Origin: Paraburkholderia sp. BCC1884
GTDB taxonomy: Bacteria; Pseudomonadota; Gammaproteobacteria; Burkholderiales; Burkholderiaceae
NCBI RefSeq assembly: GCF_900996225.1
Contig: NZ_CAAJGL010000079.1
Coordinates: 434,001 to 498,000 of the forward strand
Length of the DNA stretch: 64,000 bases
Direction: 5' to 3'
A model generated the notes under the pieces. The model was not told the origin of the DNA, ran no database searches, and was given only the letters and a program-made list of their open reading frames with translations. Position 1 is the stretch's first letter, and each line of letters opens with the position of its first letter. Shown piece by piece: positions 44,887 through 53,918 of this stretch. Both the position numbers and the translations under genes were made by a program.

Positions 44887-45351
44887 ATGGCGAGCTACCA
44901 GAAAATCCTGTTGTGCTACGACGGCTCGCGAGAAGGCCGCAAAGCACTGCGCTGCGGCGCCGATCTTGCGATGGACCTGAAGGCCGAAACGCACCTGCTC
45001 TCGGTGGTGGACATGCGTTCCAGCATTGCGCAAAGTGCAGGCCTGCTGACCGACGTGGCATGCGGCAGTTTCGAAAAGACCGCGCGCGATGTTCTGAAGG
45101 AGGGCGTGGACTGGCTCACCGAGCGCGGCGTGAGCGCGCAGGGGCATTTCGCCTTCGGTCATCCAATCGATGAAATCGCCAACCTCGCGAACGATTTGCA
45201 CGTGGACCTCGTGGTGGTCGGCCACCGCTGCCGAACCGGTTTGTCGCGCTGGTGGATGGGCGCGGGCAATACGCCGCTGCTCGACCGCGTTTCGTGCAGC
45301 ATTCTGGTCGCGTGTTCTTCCGCGCAGGAGCAACAGCAGGCCGCGGCTTGA
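44887..45351 (+). CDS. Universal stress protein (UspA family)
   Basis: A 154-aa single UspA domain, cytoplasmic. The start YQKILLCYDGSREGRKAL and the ATP-type loop VVVGHRCRTGLSRWWMGAGN at about 108-127 match ATP-binding Usps (G-x2-G-x9-G-S/N). Strong ribosome site GGGAGAAAACC before ATG 44887. Role in stress survival from family. Confidence 0.9.
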   Translation: MASYQKILLCYDGSREGRKALRCGADLAMDLKAETHLLSVVDMRSSIAQSAGLLTDVACGSFEKTARDVLKEGVDWLTERGVSAQGHFAFGHPIDEIANLANDLHVDLVVVGHRCRTGLSRWWMGAGNTPLLDRVSCSILVACSSAQEQQQAAA

Positions 45352-45412
45352 TACGCGTTCGCTGGGAACGCGCTGACCAGCGTGGCGGCCGTGGCTCAAT
45401 CCGCGTCGACGA

Positions 45413-46093
45413 TCATTCGTTCAGATTGACCGCGGCCAGCTTCCAGGTGAATAAGCCTTCACGCTGAAAGATCGCCGAGTAACGCGCGTCACCCGCGCCG
45501 TGCTGGTACGTGACGACGAATTGATTAAGGCTGCGATAGCCCGCCGTGGTTTGCGGCGGTTGCGTTGGCGTGGTGTCCGCCTGGTTTGCCGCACTGCTGC
45601 TGGGCGGGTTGGCCTCAGCAGGTGAGGCCGGCGTGGCTGAAGTCCCGGCGTCCGCCGAAGGGCTGTTCACCGAAGGCGACGCCGATGCTGCCGGCGGCAC
45701 CGGTGGCCGCTCACCCGGATTGCCACGCGGCGGCATGCCATTGAGCAGGGCCGCTACGCCATCGGGCGTCGCGTAAGCGTCGACGAGCGGACCGATCAAG
45801 GCCACGCCGATCATCGCACCGATAGCGGCCAGCGGATTGCCGCTGCTGTGCACATCGAGCCGGCGCGTTAGCAAGCCGGTGACCTGCTGCTTCAGACTCT
45901 CGCGCAACGCGGGAAAGTCGACATACTGATTGACGGTCTGCGCGTCGCGCGCGTCGGCGGCACGCTTCAGATTGTTCAGTGCGATATACGGTGTCGCATA
46001 AGCAAACCCTAACGCGGCGATCACCACGATCACGATCAGGGTAACGATTAGCGGCCGGGTGGCGCCGCCTTTGTTGCGTGTCGAAACTGCCAT
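45413..46093 (-). CDS. DUF2939 family membrane-anchored protein
   Basis: A 226-aa protein with one N-terminal membrane helix (LIVTLIVIVVIAALGFAYAT at about 15-34) and a DUF2939 domain (LNNLKRAADARDAQTVNQYV then RESLKQQVTGLL). A Pro/Ala/Ser linker (130-180) separates it from a C-terminal domain ending RYSAIFQREGLFTWKLAAVN. The C-terminal part probably sits in the periplasm. Function unknown. Confidence 0.8.
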   Translation of the reverse strand: MAVSTRNKGGATRPLIVTLIVIVVIAALGFAYATPYIALNNLKRAADARDAQTVNQYVDFPALRESLKQQVTGLLTRRLDVHSSGNPLAAIGAMIGVALIGPLVDAYATPDGVAALLNGMPPRGNPGERPPVPPAASASPSVNSPSADAGTSATPASPAEANPPSSSAANQADTTPTQPPQTTAGYRSLNQFVVTYQHGAGDARYSAIFQREGLFTWKLAAVNLNE

Positions 46094-46190
46094 CGAGTGG
46101 GATTCTCCATCAGGTGTGATCTAACGATGGACCATCGCCACGCGAAAACGATCCCACGCAATGCGATCTCGTCGCCCGCACGAGGACGCT

Positions 46191-46535
46191 TCAAGACTCG
46201 AACACGGCGCCGTGCACGTTGGCTTCTTCAGCAATGCAGCGATCGATCATGCGGCACACCGCGTCCATCGTTCCCACCATGATCAGGCGCGACGGCCCAT
46301 GGTAGACCCGCACCGGCGCACGCCGGGCCGGCTCGGCCGTATTCAGCCCGGAGTTCAACGACACCCGTGCGAAGGCCGGCAGCGACGAAGGCAGACTCGA
46401 TTCGCCCACAGGCGAATCGAACAGCGACGGCGTGCTCCCGGTGGACGCCTCGATCAATGAGCACGGCACCAGCTTGCGCAAATGGCGCAGACGACCGAAC
46501 TGGCGAAAAGGCAGCAGGCGGGCAAGGCGTTCCAT
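46191..46535 (-). CDS. Hypothetical protein downstream of lexA
   Basis: A 114-aa soluble protein. Starts MERLARLLPFRQFGRLRHLR and ends with two Cys (CRMIDRCIAEEANVH). ATG 46535 follows CTGGAGAGACTC. It lies 56 bases after lexA in the same direction and is probably co-transcribed, so it may be SOS-controlled. Not recognised; not similar to SulA or ImuA by eye. Confidence 0.65.
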   Translation of the reverse strand: MERLARLLPFRQFGRLRHLRKLVPCSLIEASTGSTPSLFDSPVGESSLPSSLPAFARVSLNSGLNTAEPARRAPVRVYHGPSRLIMVGTMDAVCRMIDRCIAEEANVHGAVFES

Positions 46536-46591
46536 GAGTCTCTCCAGGCGTTGCAACGTTGGACGGCGGATTCTTGGGCGAACAGGGCGGG

Positions 46592-47242
46592 TTAGAACTC
46601 GCCTGGGCGGATCAGCCCCACGGCGATGCCCTCCAGCGCGAACTCCGCGCTGCCGGTCTCAACGAAGATGTTGTCGTAATCGGGGTTCTCGGCAATCAGC
46701 TCGAGACCGTTCGGCCGGCGCTTCAGGCGCTTGACCGTGACGTCGTCGCCCAGCCGCGCAATGATGATCTGCCCGTCTTTGGCTTCGCTCTTCTTCTGCA
46801 CGGCGAGCAGGTCGCCGTCGAAAATGCCCGCGTCGCGCATGGACAGGCCGCGTACCTTCAGCAGGTAATCGGGCTTGCTCGAGAACAACGCCGGGTCGCA
46901 GGCGTAATGCTGCGAGATATGTTCCTGCGCGAGGATCGGGCTACCCGCCGCCACCCGGCCGATCAGCGGCAGCGACAACTGCATGATGCTGGCGTGCGGC
47001 AGCGTGAACTGGTAAGGCGAGTCTTCCGGACCGCTCAGCAGACGAATGCCACGCGATGCGCCAGCCGCGAGTTCGATCACGCCCTTGCGAGCCAGCGCGC
47101 GCAAATGCTCTTCTGCCGAGTTGGCCGAGCTGAAGCCCAGTTCGGCGGCGATCTCCGCTCGGGTGGGCGGGAAACCGGTGCGTTCGATCGCCCGGCGGAT
47201 GAGATCGAAAACCTGCTGCTGTCGTGCGGTGAGTTTTGTCAT
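46592..47242 (-). CDS. lexA: LexA repressor
   Basis: SOS repressor and S24 self-cleaving peptidase, 216 aa. HTH in residues 1-65 (PPTRAEIAAELGFSSANSAE at 25-44). Cleavage Ala-Gly in GRVAAGSPIL near 93, catalytic Ser in GLSMRDAGIFDGD near 130, Lys in DDVTVKRLKR near 168. ATG 47242 matches family starts; an in-frame GTG two codons upstream is rejected. Two SOS boxes lie just upstream, giving strong self-repression. Confidence 0.97.
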   Translation of the reverse strand: MTKLTARQQQVFDLIRRAIERTGFPPTRAEIAAELGFSSANSAEEHLRALARKGVIELAAGASRGIRLLSGPEDSPYQFTLPHASIMQLSLPLIGRVAAGSPILAQEHISQHYACDPALFSSKPDYLLKVRGLSMRDAGIFDGDLLAVQKKSEAKDGQIIIARLGDDVTVKRLKRRPNGLELIAENPDYDNIFVETGSAEFALEGIAVGLIRPGEF

Positions 47243-47247
47243 GGCCA

Positions 47248-47283
47248 CTGTATGTATGAACAGGTGACTGTATTTTTATACAG
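47248..47283. promoter_or_regulatory. two LexA (SOS) boxes
   Basis: CTGTATGTATGAACAG at 47248-47263 and CTGTATTTTTATACAG at 47268-47283, both perfect CTGT-N8-ACAG, four bases apart, right in front of lexA. Spacing of 20 bases puts them on the same helix face. Confidence 0.93.
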
Positions 47284-47429
47284 TATTCGGCGCAATTCAA
47301 GCTTTACTTTAAGTTCGTCGCGAAGGGGGACGTTACATCGCCGCTCGCGGGTGCTCAAACACCCCTTTTCGTGCCGCAACGCCTTATCCCGCTGTCGTTA
47401 CCACTTTTGAGTATTAAAGAATGAAGAAA

Positions 47430-47465
47430 CATTATTTTTAATGATGAAAGCTCTTCGATAGACTG
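47430..47465 (+). promoter_or_regulatory. candidate promoter/CysB region of the sulfate operon
   Basis: Inverted repeat CATTA-TTTT-TAATG at 47430-47443 lies over the -35 position of a -10-like TAGACT at 47459-47464. AT-rich for this genome. Suggestive of a CysB-controlled promoter; not proven. Confidence 0.4.
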
Positions 47466-47552
47466 CCCTCGAGTTGGCGCTCATGTGCACGTGACCGCGA
47501 CGTAGAACAACACCACACGCTGTTTCAGCGGACCACTACGCGGAGAATTGAC

Positions 47553-48593
47553 ATGCATCATCGAGATACGGGACGGGCAGGCAAGATCAGACAACTGCTC
47601 GCGGCGCTCGCCCTGGGCGCGGCAGGCGCGCTCGGCGTAATGGCCCACGCGCAGGCCGCCGACACCACGCTGCTGAACGTCTCCTACGACCCGACGCGCG
47701 AGCTGTATCAGGACGTCAATCAGGCGTTCGGCAAGGAATGGAAGGCCAAGACGGGTGAAACGATCACCTTCAAGCAGTCGCACGGCGGCTCGGGCGCTCA
47801 GGCGCGCTCGGTGCTGGACGGCCTGCAGGCCGACGTCGTGACGCTGGCGCTCGCTTACGACATCGACGCACTGGCCAGCAAGGGCCTGCTCGACAAGGGC
47901 TGGCAGAAGCGCTTGCCGGACAACGCGTCGCCCTATACGTCGACGATCGTGTTCCTGGTGCGCAAGGGCAACCCGAAACACATCAAGGATTGGGACGATC
48001 TGACCAAACCGGGCGTGTCGATCGTGACGCCGAATCCCAAGACCTCGGGCGGCGCACGCTGGAACTACCTCGCCGCGTGGGCCTACGCCGAGCATCTGCC
48101 GGGCGGCAATGATCAGAAGGCCAGGGAGTTCGTCGGCAAGCTCTATAAGAATGCCGGCGTGCTGGATTCGGGCGCGCGCGGCGCGACCACCAGCTTCGTG
48201 CAGCGCGGCATCGGCGACGTGCTGATCGCGTGGGAAAACGAGGCATTCCTGTCGCAAAAGGAGTTCGGTTCGGACAAGTTCGAAATCGTGGTGCCGTCGG
48301 TCAGCATTCTGGCCGAGCCGCCGGTCGCGGTCGTGGACAAGGTCGTCGACAGGCACGGCACGCGCAAGCTGGCCGAGGCGTATCTGAACTTCCTGTATAG
48401 CGAAGAAGGTCAGGAAATCGCCGCGAAGAACTTCTACCGTCCGCGTTCGAACAAGGTGCCGGCCGAACTGACCGCCAAGTTTCCGAAGCTGAAGCTGTAC
48501 ACGGTGGACGATTCGTTTGGCGGCTGGGCCAACGCGCAGAAGACTCACTTTGCCGACGGCGGCGTATTCGATTCGATCTACCAGCCGCAGTAA
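47553..48593 (+). CDS. sbp: Sulfate ABC transporter periplasmic binding protein
   Basis: A 346-aa secreted sulfate/thiosulfate-binding protein. Signal peptide of about 36 residues (LLAALALGAAGALGVMA, cleavage after AQA-AD), then LLNVSYDPTRELYQDVNQAF and KQSHGGSGAQARSVLDGLQA, the sulfate-binding loop of Sbp/CysP. It delivers sulfate to CysTWA. A stem-loop with T-run follows before cysT, raising binding-protein level. Confidence 0.95.
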   Translation: MHHRDTGRAGKIRQLLAALALGAAGALGVMAHAQAADTTLLNVSYDPTRELYQDVNQAFGKEWKAKTGETITFKQSHGGSGAQARSVLDGLQADVVTLALAYDIDALASKGLLDKGWQKRLPDNASPYTSTIVFLVRKGNPKHIKDWDDLTKPGVSIVTPNPKTSGGARWNYLAAWAYAEHLPGGNDQKAREFVGKLYKNAGVLDSGARGATTSFVQRGIGDVLIAWENEAFLSQKEFGSDKFEIVVPSVSILAEPPVAVVDKVVDRHGTRKLAEAYLNFLYSEEGQEIAAKNFYRPRSNKVPAELTAKFPKLKLYTVDDSFGGWANAQKTHFADGGVFDSIYQPQ

Positions 48594-48659
48594 GACGGTT
48601 CGCCGATGCCTGAAAACGGCATCGGCGGCAAAGCGGCGCGAAGTCATGCGTCGCTTTCG

Positions 48660-48683
48660 AGCGCGCCCAGTGGGCGCGCTTTT
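48660..48683 (+). terminator. stem-loop terminator between sbp and cysT
   Basis: GCGCGCCC, AGT loop, GGGCGCGC, then TTTT. It sits inside the operon, so partial termination is expected. Confidence 0.85.
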
Positions 48684-48730
48684 GGCTAGCCAGAGCACAA
48701 CACGAGCATCAACCTGAGCGAGTATCGAGC

Positions 48731-49636
48731 ATGACCACGTTGACCTTCCGCAAACCGAGCGCGTTGCCCGGTTTTGGCCTGACACTCGGCATCACGGTGG
48801 CTTATCTGAGCCTCGTGGTGCTGATTCCACTTGCGGCGACCTTTCTCAAGACCGCCTCGCTCGACTGGAGTCAGTTCGTGCGCGCGGTCAGTTCGCCGCG
48901 TGTGCTTGCGTCGTATCGCCTGACGTTTTTCTCGGCGCTCGGCGGCGCGCTCATCAACGCGGTGTTCGGCTTTCTGGTCGCGTGGGTGCTGGTGCGCTAC
49001 ACGTTTCCGTTCAAACGCATCGTCGATGCCGTAGTCGATCTGCCGTTCGCATTGCCGACGTCGGTGGCCGGTATTTCGCTCGCGGCGGTGTACGCGGGCA
49101 ATGGCTGGATCGGTCAGTTTCTCGAACCGCTCGGTTTGAAGATCGCCTTCACGCCGGCGGGCGTGCTGGTCGCGCTGACCTTCATCGGCTTGCCGTTCGT
49201 CGTGCGTACGGTGCAGCCGGTGCTCGAAGAATTCGAACGCGAACAGGAAGAGGCGGCCGCTTGCCTCGGCGCATCGCGTTGGCTGACGTTTCGGCGGGTC
49301 GTTTTGCCGGCCGTGTTTCCGGCGCTGTTGACGGGCTTCGCGCTGGCCTTCGCTCGTGCACTCGGCGAATACGGCTCGGTGATTTTCATAGCCGGTAACG
49401 TGCCGATGAAGTCGGAGATCACCTCGCTTCTCATCATTACCAAGCTCGAGCAATACGATTACGCGGGCGCCACGGCGATCGCCGTGGTGATGCTGGTCGT
49501 GTCGTTCCTGATGCTGTTGTTCATCAACACCCTGCAGTGGTATTTGCAGCGTCGCACGAGTCGCGGCGGCGCGGGTCCGGCACCGGGCGCCGCCAGCGTG
49601 GCAAGTGTTGCGGCGATCGGCGGAGGTGCGCAATGA
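48731..49636 (+). CDS. cysT: Sulfate ABC transporter permease CysT
   Basis: A 301-aa inner-membrane permease with about six helices (LGITVAYLSLVVLIPLAATF as first). Conserved EAA loop EEAAACLGASRWLTFRRVVL near 173-192 and GSVIFIAGNVPMKSEI near 218-233. C-terminal tail rich in Gly/Ala. Its stop overlaps cysW by ATGA. Also called cysU. Confidence 0.95.
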   Translation: MTTLTFRKPSALPGFGLTLGITVAYLSLVVLIPLAATFLKTASLDWSQFVRAVSSPRVLASYRLTFFSALGGALINAVFGFLVAWVLVRYTFPFKRIVDAVVDLPFALPTSVAGISLAAVYAGNGWIGQFLEPLGLKIAFTPAGVLVALTFIGLPFVVRTVQPVLEEFEREQEEAAACLGASRWLTFRRVVLPAVFPALLTGFALAFARALGEYGSVIFIAGNVPMKSEITSLLIITKLEQYDYAGATAIAVVMLVVSFLMLLFINTLQWYLQRRTSRGGAGPAPGAASVASVAAIGGGAQ

Positions 49637-50658
49637 GCCGCCCGTCCCTGAACGATGCGAAGACCGCCGGCAATGGTAACCCCGCAGTCGCCGTGGCGCC
49701 GCGTGCGCCGCTGAACGTCGCGCGCCGGCCCGATCCGGTCACCGAACCGCCGGTGGTGCGCTGGATTCTCATCGGCATCGCGCTGCTGTTTCTCGCGCTG
49801 TTTCTGGTCGTGCCGCTCGTCGCGGTGTTCTATCAGGCCTTGAACAAGGGCCTCGGCTTCTATCTGGAATCGCTCGCCGATCCGGACGCGCTCTCGGCCA
49901 TCAAGCTGACGGTGATCACCGCTGCGATCGCCGTGCCGCTGAACCTCGTGTTCGGCCTTGCGGCCTCGTGGTGTATCGCCAAGTTCGAGTTTCGCGGCAA
50001 GGCGCTGCTGACGACGCTGATCGATTTGCCGTTCTCGGTTTCGCCGGTAATCTCGGGCCTGATCTACGTGCTGATGTTCGGCGCGCAAGGCTGGTTCGGC
50101 CCTTGGCTGATAGACCATAACGTGCAGATCATTTTCGCGGTGCCGGGCATCGTGCTGGCGACCATCTTCGTCACGTTCCCGTTCGTCGCGCGTGAACTGA
50201 TTCCGCTGATGCAGGCACAAGGCAACGACGAAGAAGAAGCCGCGCACGTGCTCGGCGCGTCGGGCTGGCAGATCTTCCGCCGCGTCACGCTGCCCAACGT
50301 CAAATGGGGCCTGCTGTACGGCGTGATTCTCTGCAATGCGCGGGCGATGGGCGAGTTCGGCGCGGTGTCGGTGGTGTCGGGCCATATCCGCGGCCAGACC
50401 GACACGATGCCGCTGCACGTCGAAATTCTCTACAACGAATACAACTTCTCGGCGGCGTTCGCCGTGGCGTCGGTGCTGGCGCTGCTGGCACTCGTCACGC
50501 TCGGTTTGAAACTGCTCGCCGAGCGCCATATGTCGGCGGAACTGTCGGCCGCGCGCGATGTGCCCGCGTACGCCGGTCCAGTCACAGCGTCCGCTGCCGC
50601 TAGTGCTACACACGCGATCAATGCGTCGCAACACCCGCTCAAGCAAGGAGAGCTGTAA
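49633..50658 (+). CDS. cysW: Sulfate ABC transporter permease CysW
   Basis: A 341-aa permease with six helices after an unusual 40-residue hydrophilic N-terminus. EAA loop EEAAHVLGASGWQIFRRVTL near 199-218, then GAVSVVSGHIRGQTDTMPLH, a CysW signature. ATG 49633 overlaps the cysT stop and follows GGAGGTGCGC. C-terminus ends with a low-complexity Ala/Ser tail. Confidence 0.95.
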   Translation: MSRPSLNDAKTAGNGNPAVAVAPRAPLNVARRPDPVTEPPVVRWILIGIALLFLALFLVVPLVAVFYQALNKGLGFYLESLADPDALSAIKLTVITAAIAVPLNLVFGLAASWCIAKFEFRGKALLTTLIDLPFSVSPVISGLIYVLMFGAQGWFGPWLIDHNVQIIFAVPGIVLATIFVTFPFVARELIPLMQAQGNDEEEAAHVLGASGWQIFRRVTLPNVKWGLLYGVILCNARAMGEFGAVSVVSGHIRGQTDTMPLHVEILYNEYNFSAAFAVASVLALLALVTLGLKLLAERHMSAELSAARDVPAYAGPVTASAAASATHAINASQHPLKQGEL

Positions 50659-51716
50659 TGGGTATCACCGTTCGTAACCTGCAAAAGCGCTTCGGCGATT
50701 TCGTCGCGCTCGATAACGTTTCGCTCGACTTTCCGCCGGGCGAACTGGTTGCGCTGCTCGGGCCGTCGGGTTGTGGCAAGACCACCTTGCTGCGCGTGAT
50801 CGCGGGCCTCGAATACGCGGACGGCGGCCAGGTGGTGCTGCAAGGCCAGGATGTCGCAACGGTCGGCGCGCGTGAGCGTGAAGTCGGCTTCGTGTTCCAG
50901 CATTACGCGCTGTTCCGTCATATGACGGTGTTCGAGAACGTGGCCTTCGGCTTGCGCGTGAAGCCGCGCAAGGAGCGGCCTTCGGAAGCGGTGATTCGCG
51001 AGAAGGTGCACGAGTTGCTCAAGCTCGTGCAACTCGACTGGCTCGCGCAACGTTATCCGTCGGAGTTGTCGGGCGGTCAGCGGCAACGGATTGCGCTCGC
51101 ACGCGCATTGGCGGTCGAGCCGAAGGTGTTGCTGCTCGACGAACCGTTCGGCGCGCTCGATGCGAAGGTGCGCAAGGAACTGCGCAGCTGGCTGCGGCGT
51201 CTGCACGACGACCTGCATATCTCGACGATCTTCGTGACACACGATCAGGAAGAAGCGCTCGAAGTGGCCGACCGCATCGTCGTATTGAATCGTGGTCACG
51301 TGGAACAGGTGGGCAGTCCGCAGGACGTCTACGACCATCCGCAAACTTCCTTCGTCTACGAGTTTCTCGGCGCGGCCAACCGCCTGCATGGCAAGGTCGA
51401 CGCAAGCGGTTTCGTGGTGGACGGCGCGGCACTGCCGGTGTCGATCAAGGCCGATTTCAGCGGCCCGGCTTTCGCGTATGTGCGTCCGCACGATCTGCAG
51501 TTGTATCCGCAGGCGTCGGGTCACCGTGAGGGCATCGTCGTCGACGTGCGGCGCGTGGTGACGCTCGGCGGCTCGGTGCGGGTCGAACTCGCGGGCCGCG
51601 AGGGCAATCTGCTCGAAGCCGAACTCGATCGCGAAGCATGGCGCGATCTGCAACTGTCGATCGGCGACGGCGTCACCGCCGTGCCGCGCGCGTTGCGCGT
51701 ATTTCCTGCACAGTAA
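50658..51716 (+). CDS. cysA: Sulfate/thiosulfate import ATPase
   Basis: A 352-aa ATPase. Walker A GPSGCGKTT at about 35-43, signature LSGGQRQR near 137-144, Walker B LLLDEP near 158-163, switch His in VTHDQEEAL. A C-terminal regulatory TOBE-like domain (240-350) contains YVRPHDLQLYP. TAATG overlap with cysW. Energises sulfate import by CysTW. Confidence 0.96.
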   Translation: MGITVRNLQKRFGDFVALDNVSLDFPPGELVALLGPSGCGKTTLLRVIAGLEYADGGQVVLQGQDVATVGAREREVGFVFQHYALFRHMTVFENVAFGLRVKPRKERPSEAVIREKVHELLKLVQLDWLAQRYPSELSGGQRQRIALARALAVEPKVLLLDEPFGALDAKVRKELRSWLRRLHDDLHISTIFVTHDQEEALEVADRIVVLNRGHVEQVGSPQDVYDHPQTSFVYEFLGAANRLHGKVDASGFVVDGAALPVSIKADFSGPAFAYVRPHDLQLYPQASGHREGIVVDVRRVVTLGGSVRVELAGREGNLLEAELDREAWRDLQLSIGDGVTAVPRALRVFPAQ

Positions 51717-51758
51717 AACTCGAATAACTCAACTCTGGCTGAACCGGAGACATCAAAA

Positions 51759-52685
51759 ATGAACTTCCAGCAACTGCGCTTCGTGCGCGAAGCCGTGCGT
51801 CAGAACATGAATCTGACCGAAGTGGCGAACGTGCTGTACACGTCGCAATCGGGCGTGTCGAAACAGATCAAGGATCTGGAGGACGAACTCGGCGTCGATA
51901 TTTTCATTCGACGCGGCAAGCGTCTCACGGGTCTGACCGAGCCGGGCAAGGCCGTGCATCAGCTGATCGAGCGCATGCTGCTCGACGCGGAAAATCTGCG
52001 CCGCGTGGCGCGTCAGTACGCCGATCAGGACAGCGGTCACCTGGTCGTCGCGACGACTCATACGCAGGCGCGCTACGCGCTGCCCAAGGTGATCCGTCAA
52101 TTCACCGAAGTGTTCCCGAAAGTGCATCTGGCGCTGCGCCAGGGCAGTCCGCAACAGATCGCGCAGATGATCATCAACGGCGAAGCGGACATCGGCATCT
52201 CGACCGAAGCGCTCGACCGCTTCCCGGATATCGTCACGTTCCCGTGCTATTCGTGGCATCACATCGTGGTCGTGCCGAAGGACCATCCGCTGGTGGGCCG
52301 CCCGAATCTGACGCTCGACGACATCGCCGAATTCCCGATCATCACCTACGATCAGGACTTCACGGGCCGTTCGCACATCGACCAGGCATTCGCGAAAGCG
52401 GGCGCGTTGCCCGACGTCGTGCTGACCGCGATCGACGCCGACGTGATCAAGACCTACGTCGAACTCGGCATGGGGATCGGCGTGGTCGCGGCGATGGCCT
52501 ACGATCCGAAGCGCGATAGCGAACTGGTGGCGCTCGACACGGAGCATCTGTTCGAAGCGAGCACGACGCGCGTCGGTCTGCGCAAGGGCGCGTTTCTGCG
52601 CGCCTATGCCTACCGTCTGATCGAGATGTTCGCGCCGCAGTTGAACGAAGCGGAAATCGCCGCGCAGTTGCGCGAAGCGGTTTAA
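51759..52685 (+). CDS. cysB: LysR-type regulator of sulfur assimilation
   Basis: A 308-aa LTTR beginning MNFQQLRFVREAVRQNMNLT with HTH LTEVANVLYTSQSGVSKQIK at 19-38, and effector domain with TTHTQARYALPKVI near 100-113, a CysB/Cbl hallmark (sulfate or N-acetylserine site). It is the last gene of the sulfate operon, 42 bases after cysA, and probably activates sbp and perhaps ssu transcription. CysB and Cbl are hard to separate by eye; position favours CysB. Confidence 0.93.
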   Translation: MNFQQLRFVREAVRQNMNLTEVANVLYTSQSGVSKQIKDLEDELGVDIFIRRGKRLTGLTEPGKAVHQLIERMLLDAENLRRVARQYADQDSGHLVVATTHTQARYALPKVIRQFTEVFPKVHLALRQGSPQQIAQMIINGEADIGISTEALDRFPDIVTFPCYSWHHIVVVPKDHPLVGRPNLTLDDIAEFPIITYDQDFTGRSHIDQAFAKAGALPDVVLTAIDADVIKTYVELGMGIGVVAAMAYDPKRDSELVALDTEHLFEASTTRVGLRKGAFLRAYAYRLIEMFAPQLNEAEIAAQLREAV

Positions 52686-52782
52686 GGTCGCGCGCCGGGC
52701 TCGCGCGGCCTGGCGCAGCCGGAAAGCCTCGAAACGAACGGGCAGCCGTTTTTTCGCACCTGGCGGCCGGCGGCGCATCGCT

Positions 52783-52788
52783 TACAAT
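52783..52788 (+). promoter_or_regulatory. -10 element of asparaginase gene
   Basis: TACAAT ends seven bases before the ATG, so transcription would start at or next to the start codon (leaderless mRNA). No good -35 seen. Confidence 0.45.
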
Positions 52789-52795
52789 CGCCGCC

Positions 52796-53818
52796 ATGAA
52801 TACGATCACTTCCTCTAGCGTTTTCCCGTCACTGTCACGTATCGCCGTGCTCGCCACCGGCGGCACGATCGCGGGCGCGGCGGCGGACGCCACCAATACG
52901 TCGGGCTATCAGGCCGGCGTGGTGGGCGTCGATCAGTTGCTCGCGGTGGTGCCGGCGTTGTCCTCGGTGGCGCGGATCGCGGCCGAACAGATTGCAAGCG
53001 TGGACAGTAAAGACATGGCGATGCCGCTGTGGACCACGCTCGCGCAACGCATCAACACGCTGCTCGCGAGCGATGAAATCGACGGCGTGGTGGTCACGCA
53101 CGGCACCGACACGCTTGAAGAAACTGCCTATCTGCTGCACCTGACCGTCAAGTCCGACAAGCCCGTCGTGCTGACTGCCGCGATGCGCCCGGCCTCGGCG
53201 TTGTCGGCGGATGGGCCGCTCAATCTGCTGAACGCCGTGACGGTCGCGGCACACGCGGGGTCGCGTGGGCAGGGCGTGCTGGTTGCGTTCAACAACAGGA
53301 TTCACAGCGCACGCGACGTGGTCAAGACGAGCACCTATGCCGTCGACGCATTCCAGTCACCCGAAGTCGGCGCGCTCGGCTGGGTCCAGGATGGACGGGT
53401 CGAATTCCAGCGCAGCGTCGTGCGTCCGCATACGCTCGCAACTGAATTCGTGATCGGCCCGAACTGGCCGCTCGTGGAAATCGTCACGAGCTATGCAGGC
53501 GTTTCGCGGCTTGCGGTAGATGCCCTGGTCGGCGCCGGTGTACGCGGCATCGTGGTAGCGGGGACGGGGAATGGTTCGATTCACGCCTCGGTGCAGCAGG
53601 CGTTGGCCGACGCCGCCTCGCAGGGCGTGGCGGTGGTGCGCTCGTCGCGCGTAGGGTCGGGGCACGTGATGCGCAACGGCGCAGCCGCCGACGATGCGCT
53701 CGGCTTCATCAGCGCGGGTTCGCTGAATCCGTACAAAGCGCGCGTATTGCTGATGCTGGCTCTGGCGGCGGGCGGCGCAGGACCGGTTGCGCTACAGAAG
53801 GTGTTCGATACGTATTGA
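52796..53818 (+). CDS. L-asparaginase
   Basis: A 340-aa asparaginase/glutaminase-family enzyme that hydrolyses Asn to Asp and ammonia. Both active-site threonines are present: VLATGGTIAGAA near 18-29 and VVTHGTDTLEETAY near 99-112; SADGPLNLLNAV follows. It has type II length but no signal peptide (the start is polar), so it is probably cytoplasmic. A -10 lies directly before the ATG, with no room for a ribosome site. Confidence 0.93.
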   Translation: MNTITSSSVFPSLSRIAVLATGGTIAGAAADATNTSGYQAGVVGVDQLLAVVPALSSVARIAAEQIASVDSKDMAMPLWTTLAQRINTLLASDEIDGVVVTHGTDTLEETAYLLHLTVKSDKPVVLTAAMRPASALSADGPLNLLNAVTVAAHAGSRGQGVLVAFNNRIHSARDVVKTSTYAVDAFQSPEVGALGWVQDGRVEFQRSVVRPHTLATEFVIGPNWPLVEIVTSYAGVSRLAVDALVGAGVRGIVVAGTGNGSIHASVQQALADAASQGVAVVRSSRVGSGHVMRNGAAADDALGFISAGSLNPYKARVLLMLALAAGGAGPVALQKVFDTY

Positions 53819-53866
53819 TTCGCGTAGTGCCACGGGACCCTGTCCCGCACATGAACGTTCGATGAA

Positions 53867-53904
53867 AAACGCGGCGCCCGGATCGATCTCCGGGCGCCGC
53901 GTTT
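53867..53904. terminator. bidirectional terminator between asparaginase and DUF3597 genes
   Basis: Perfect 16-bp stem AAACGCGGCGCCCGGA, six-base loop, complement ending GCGTTT. A-rich on the left and T-ended on the right, so it can serve both convergent genes. Confidence 0.9.
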
Positions 53905-53918
53905 GCGTGGGTGAGTGC

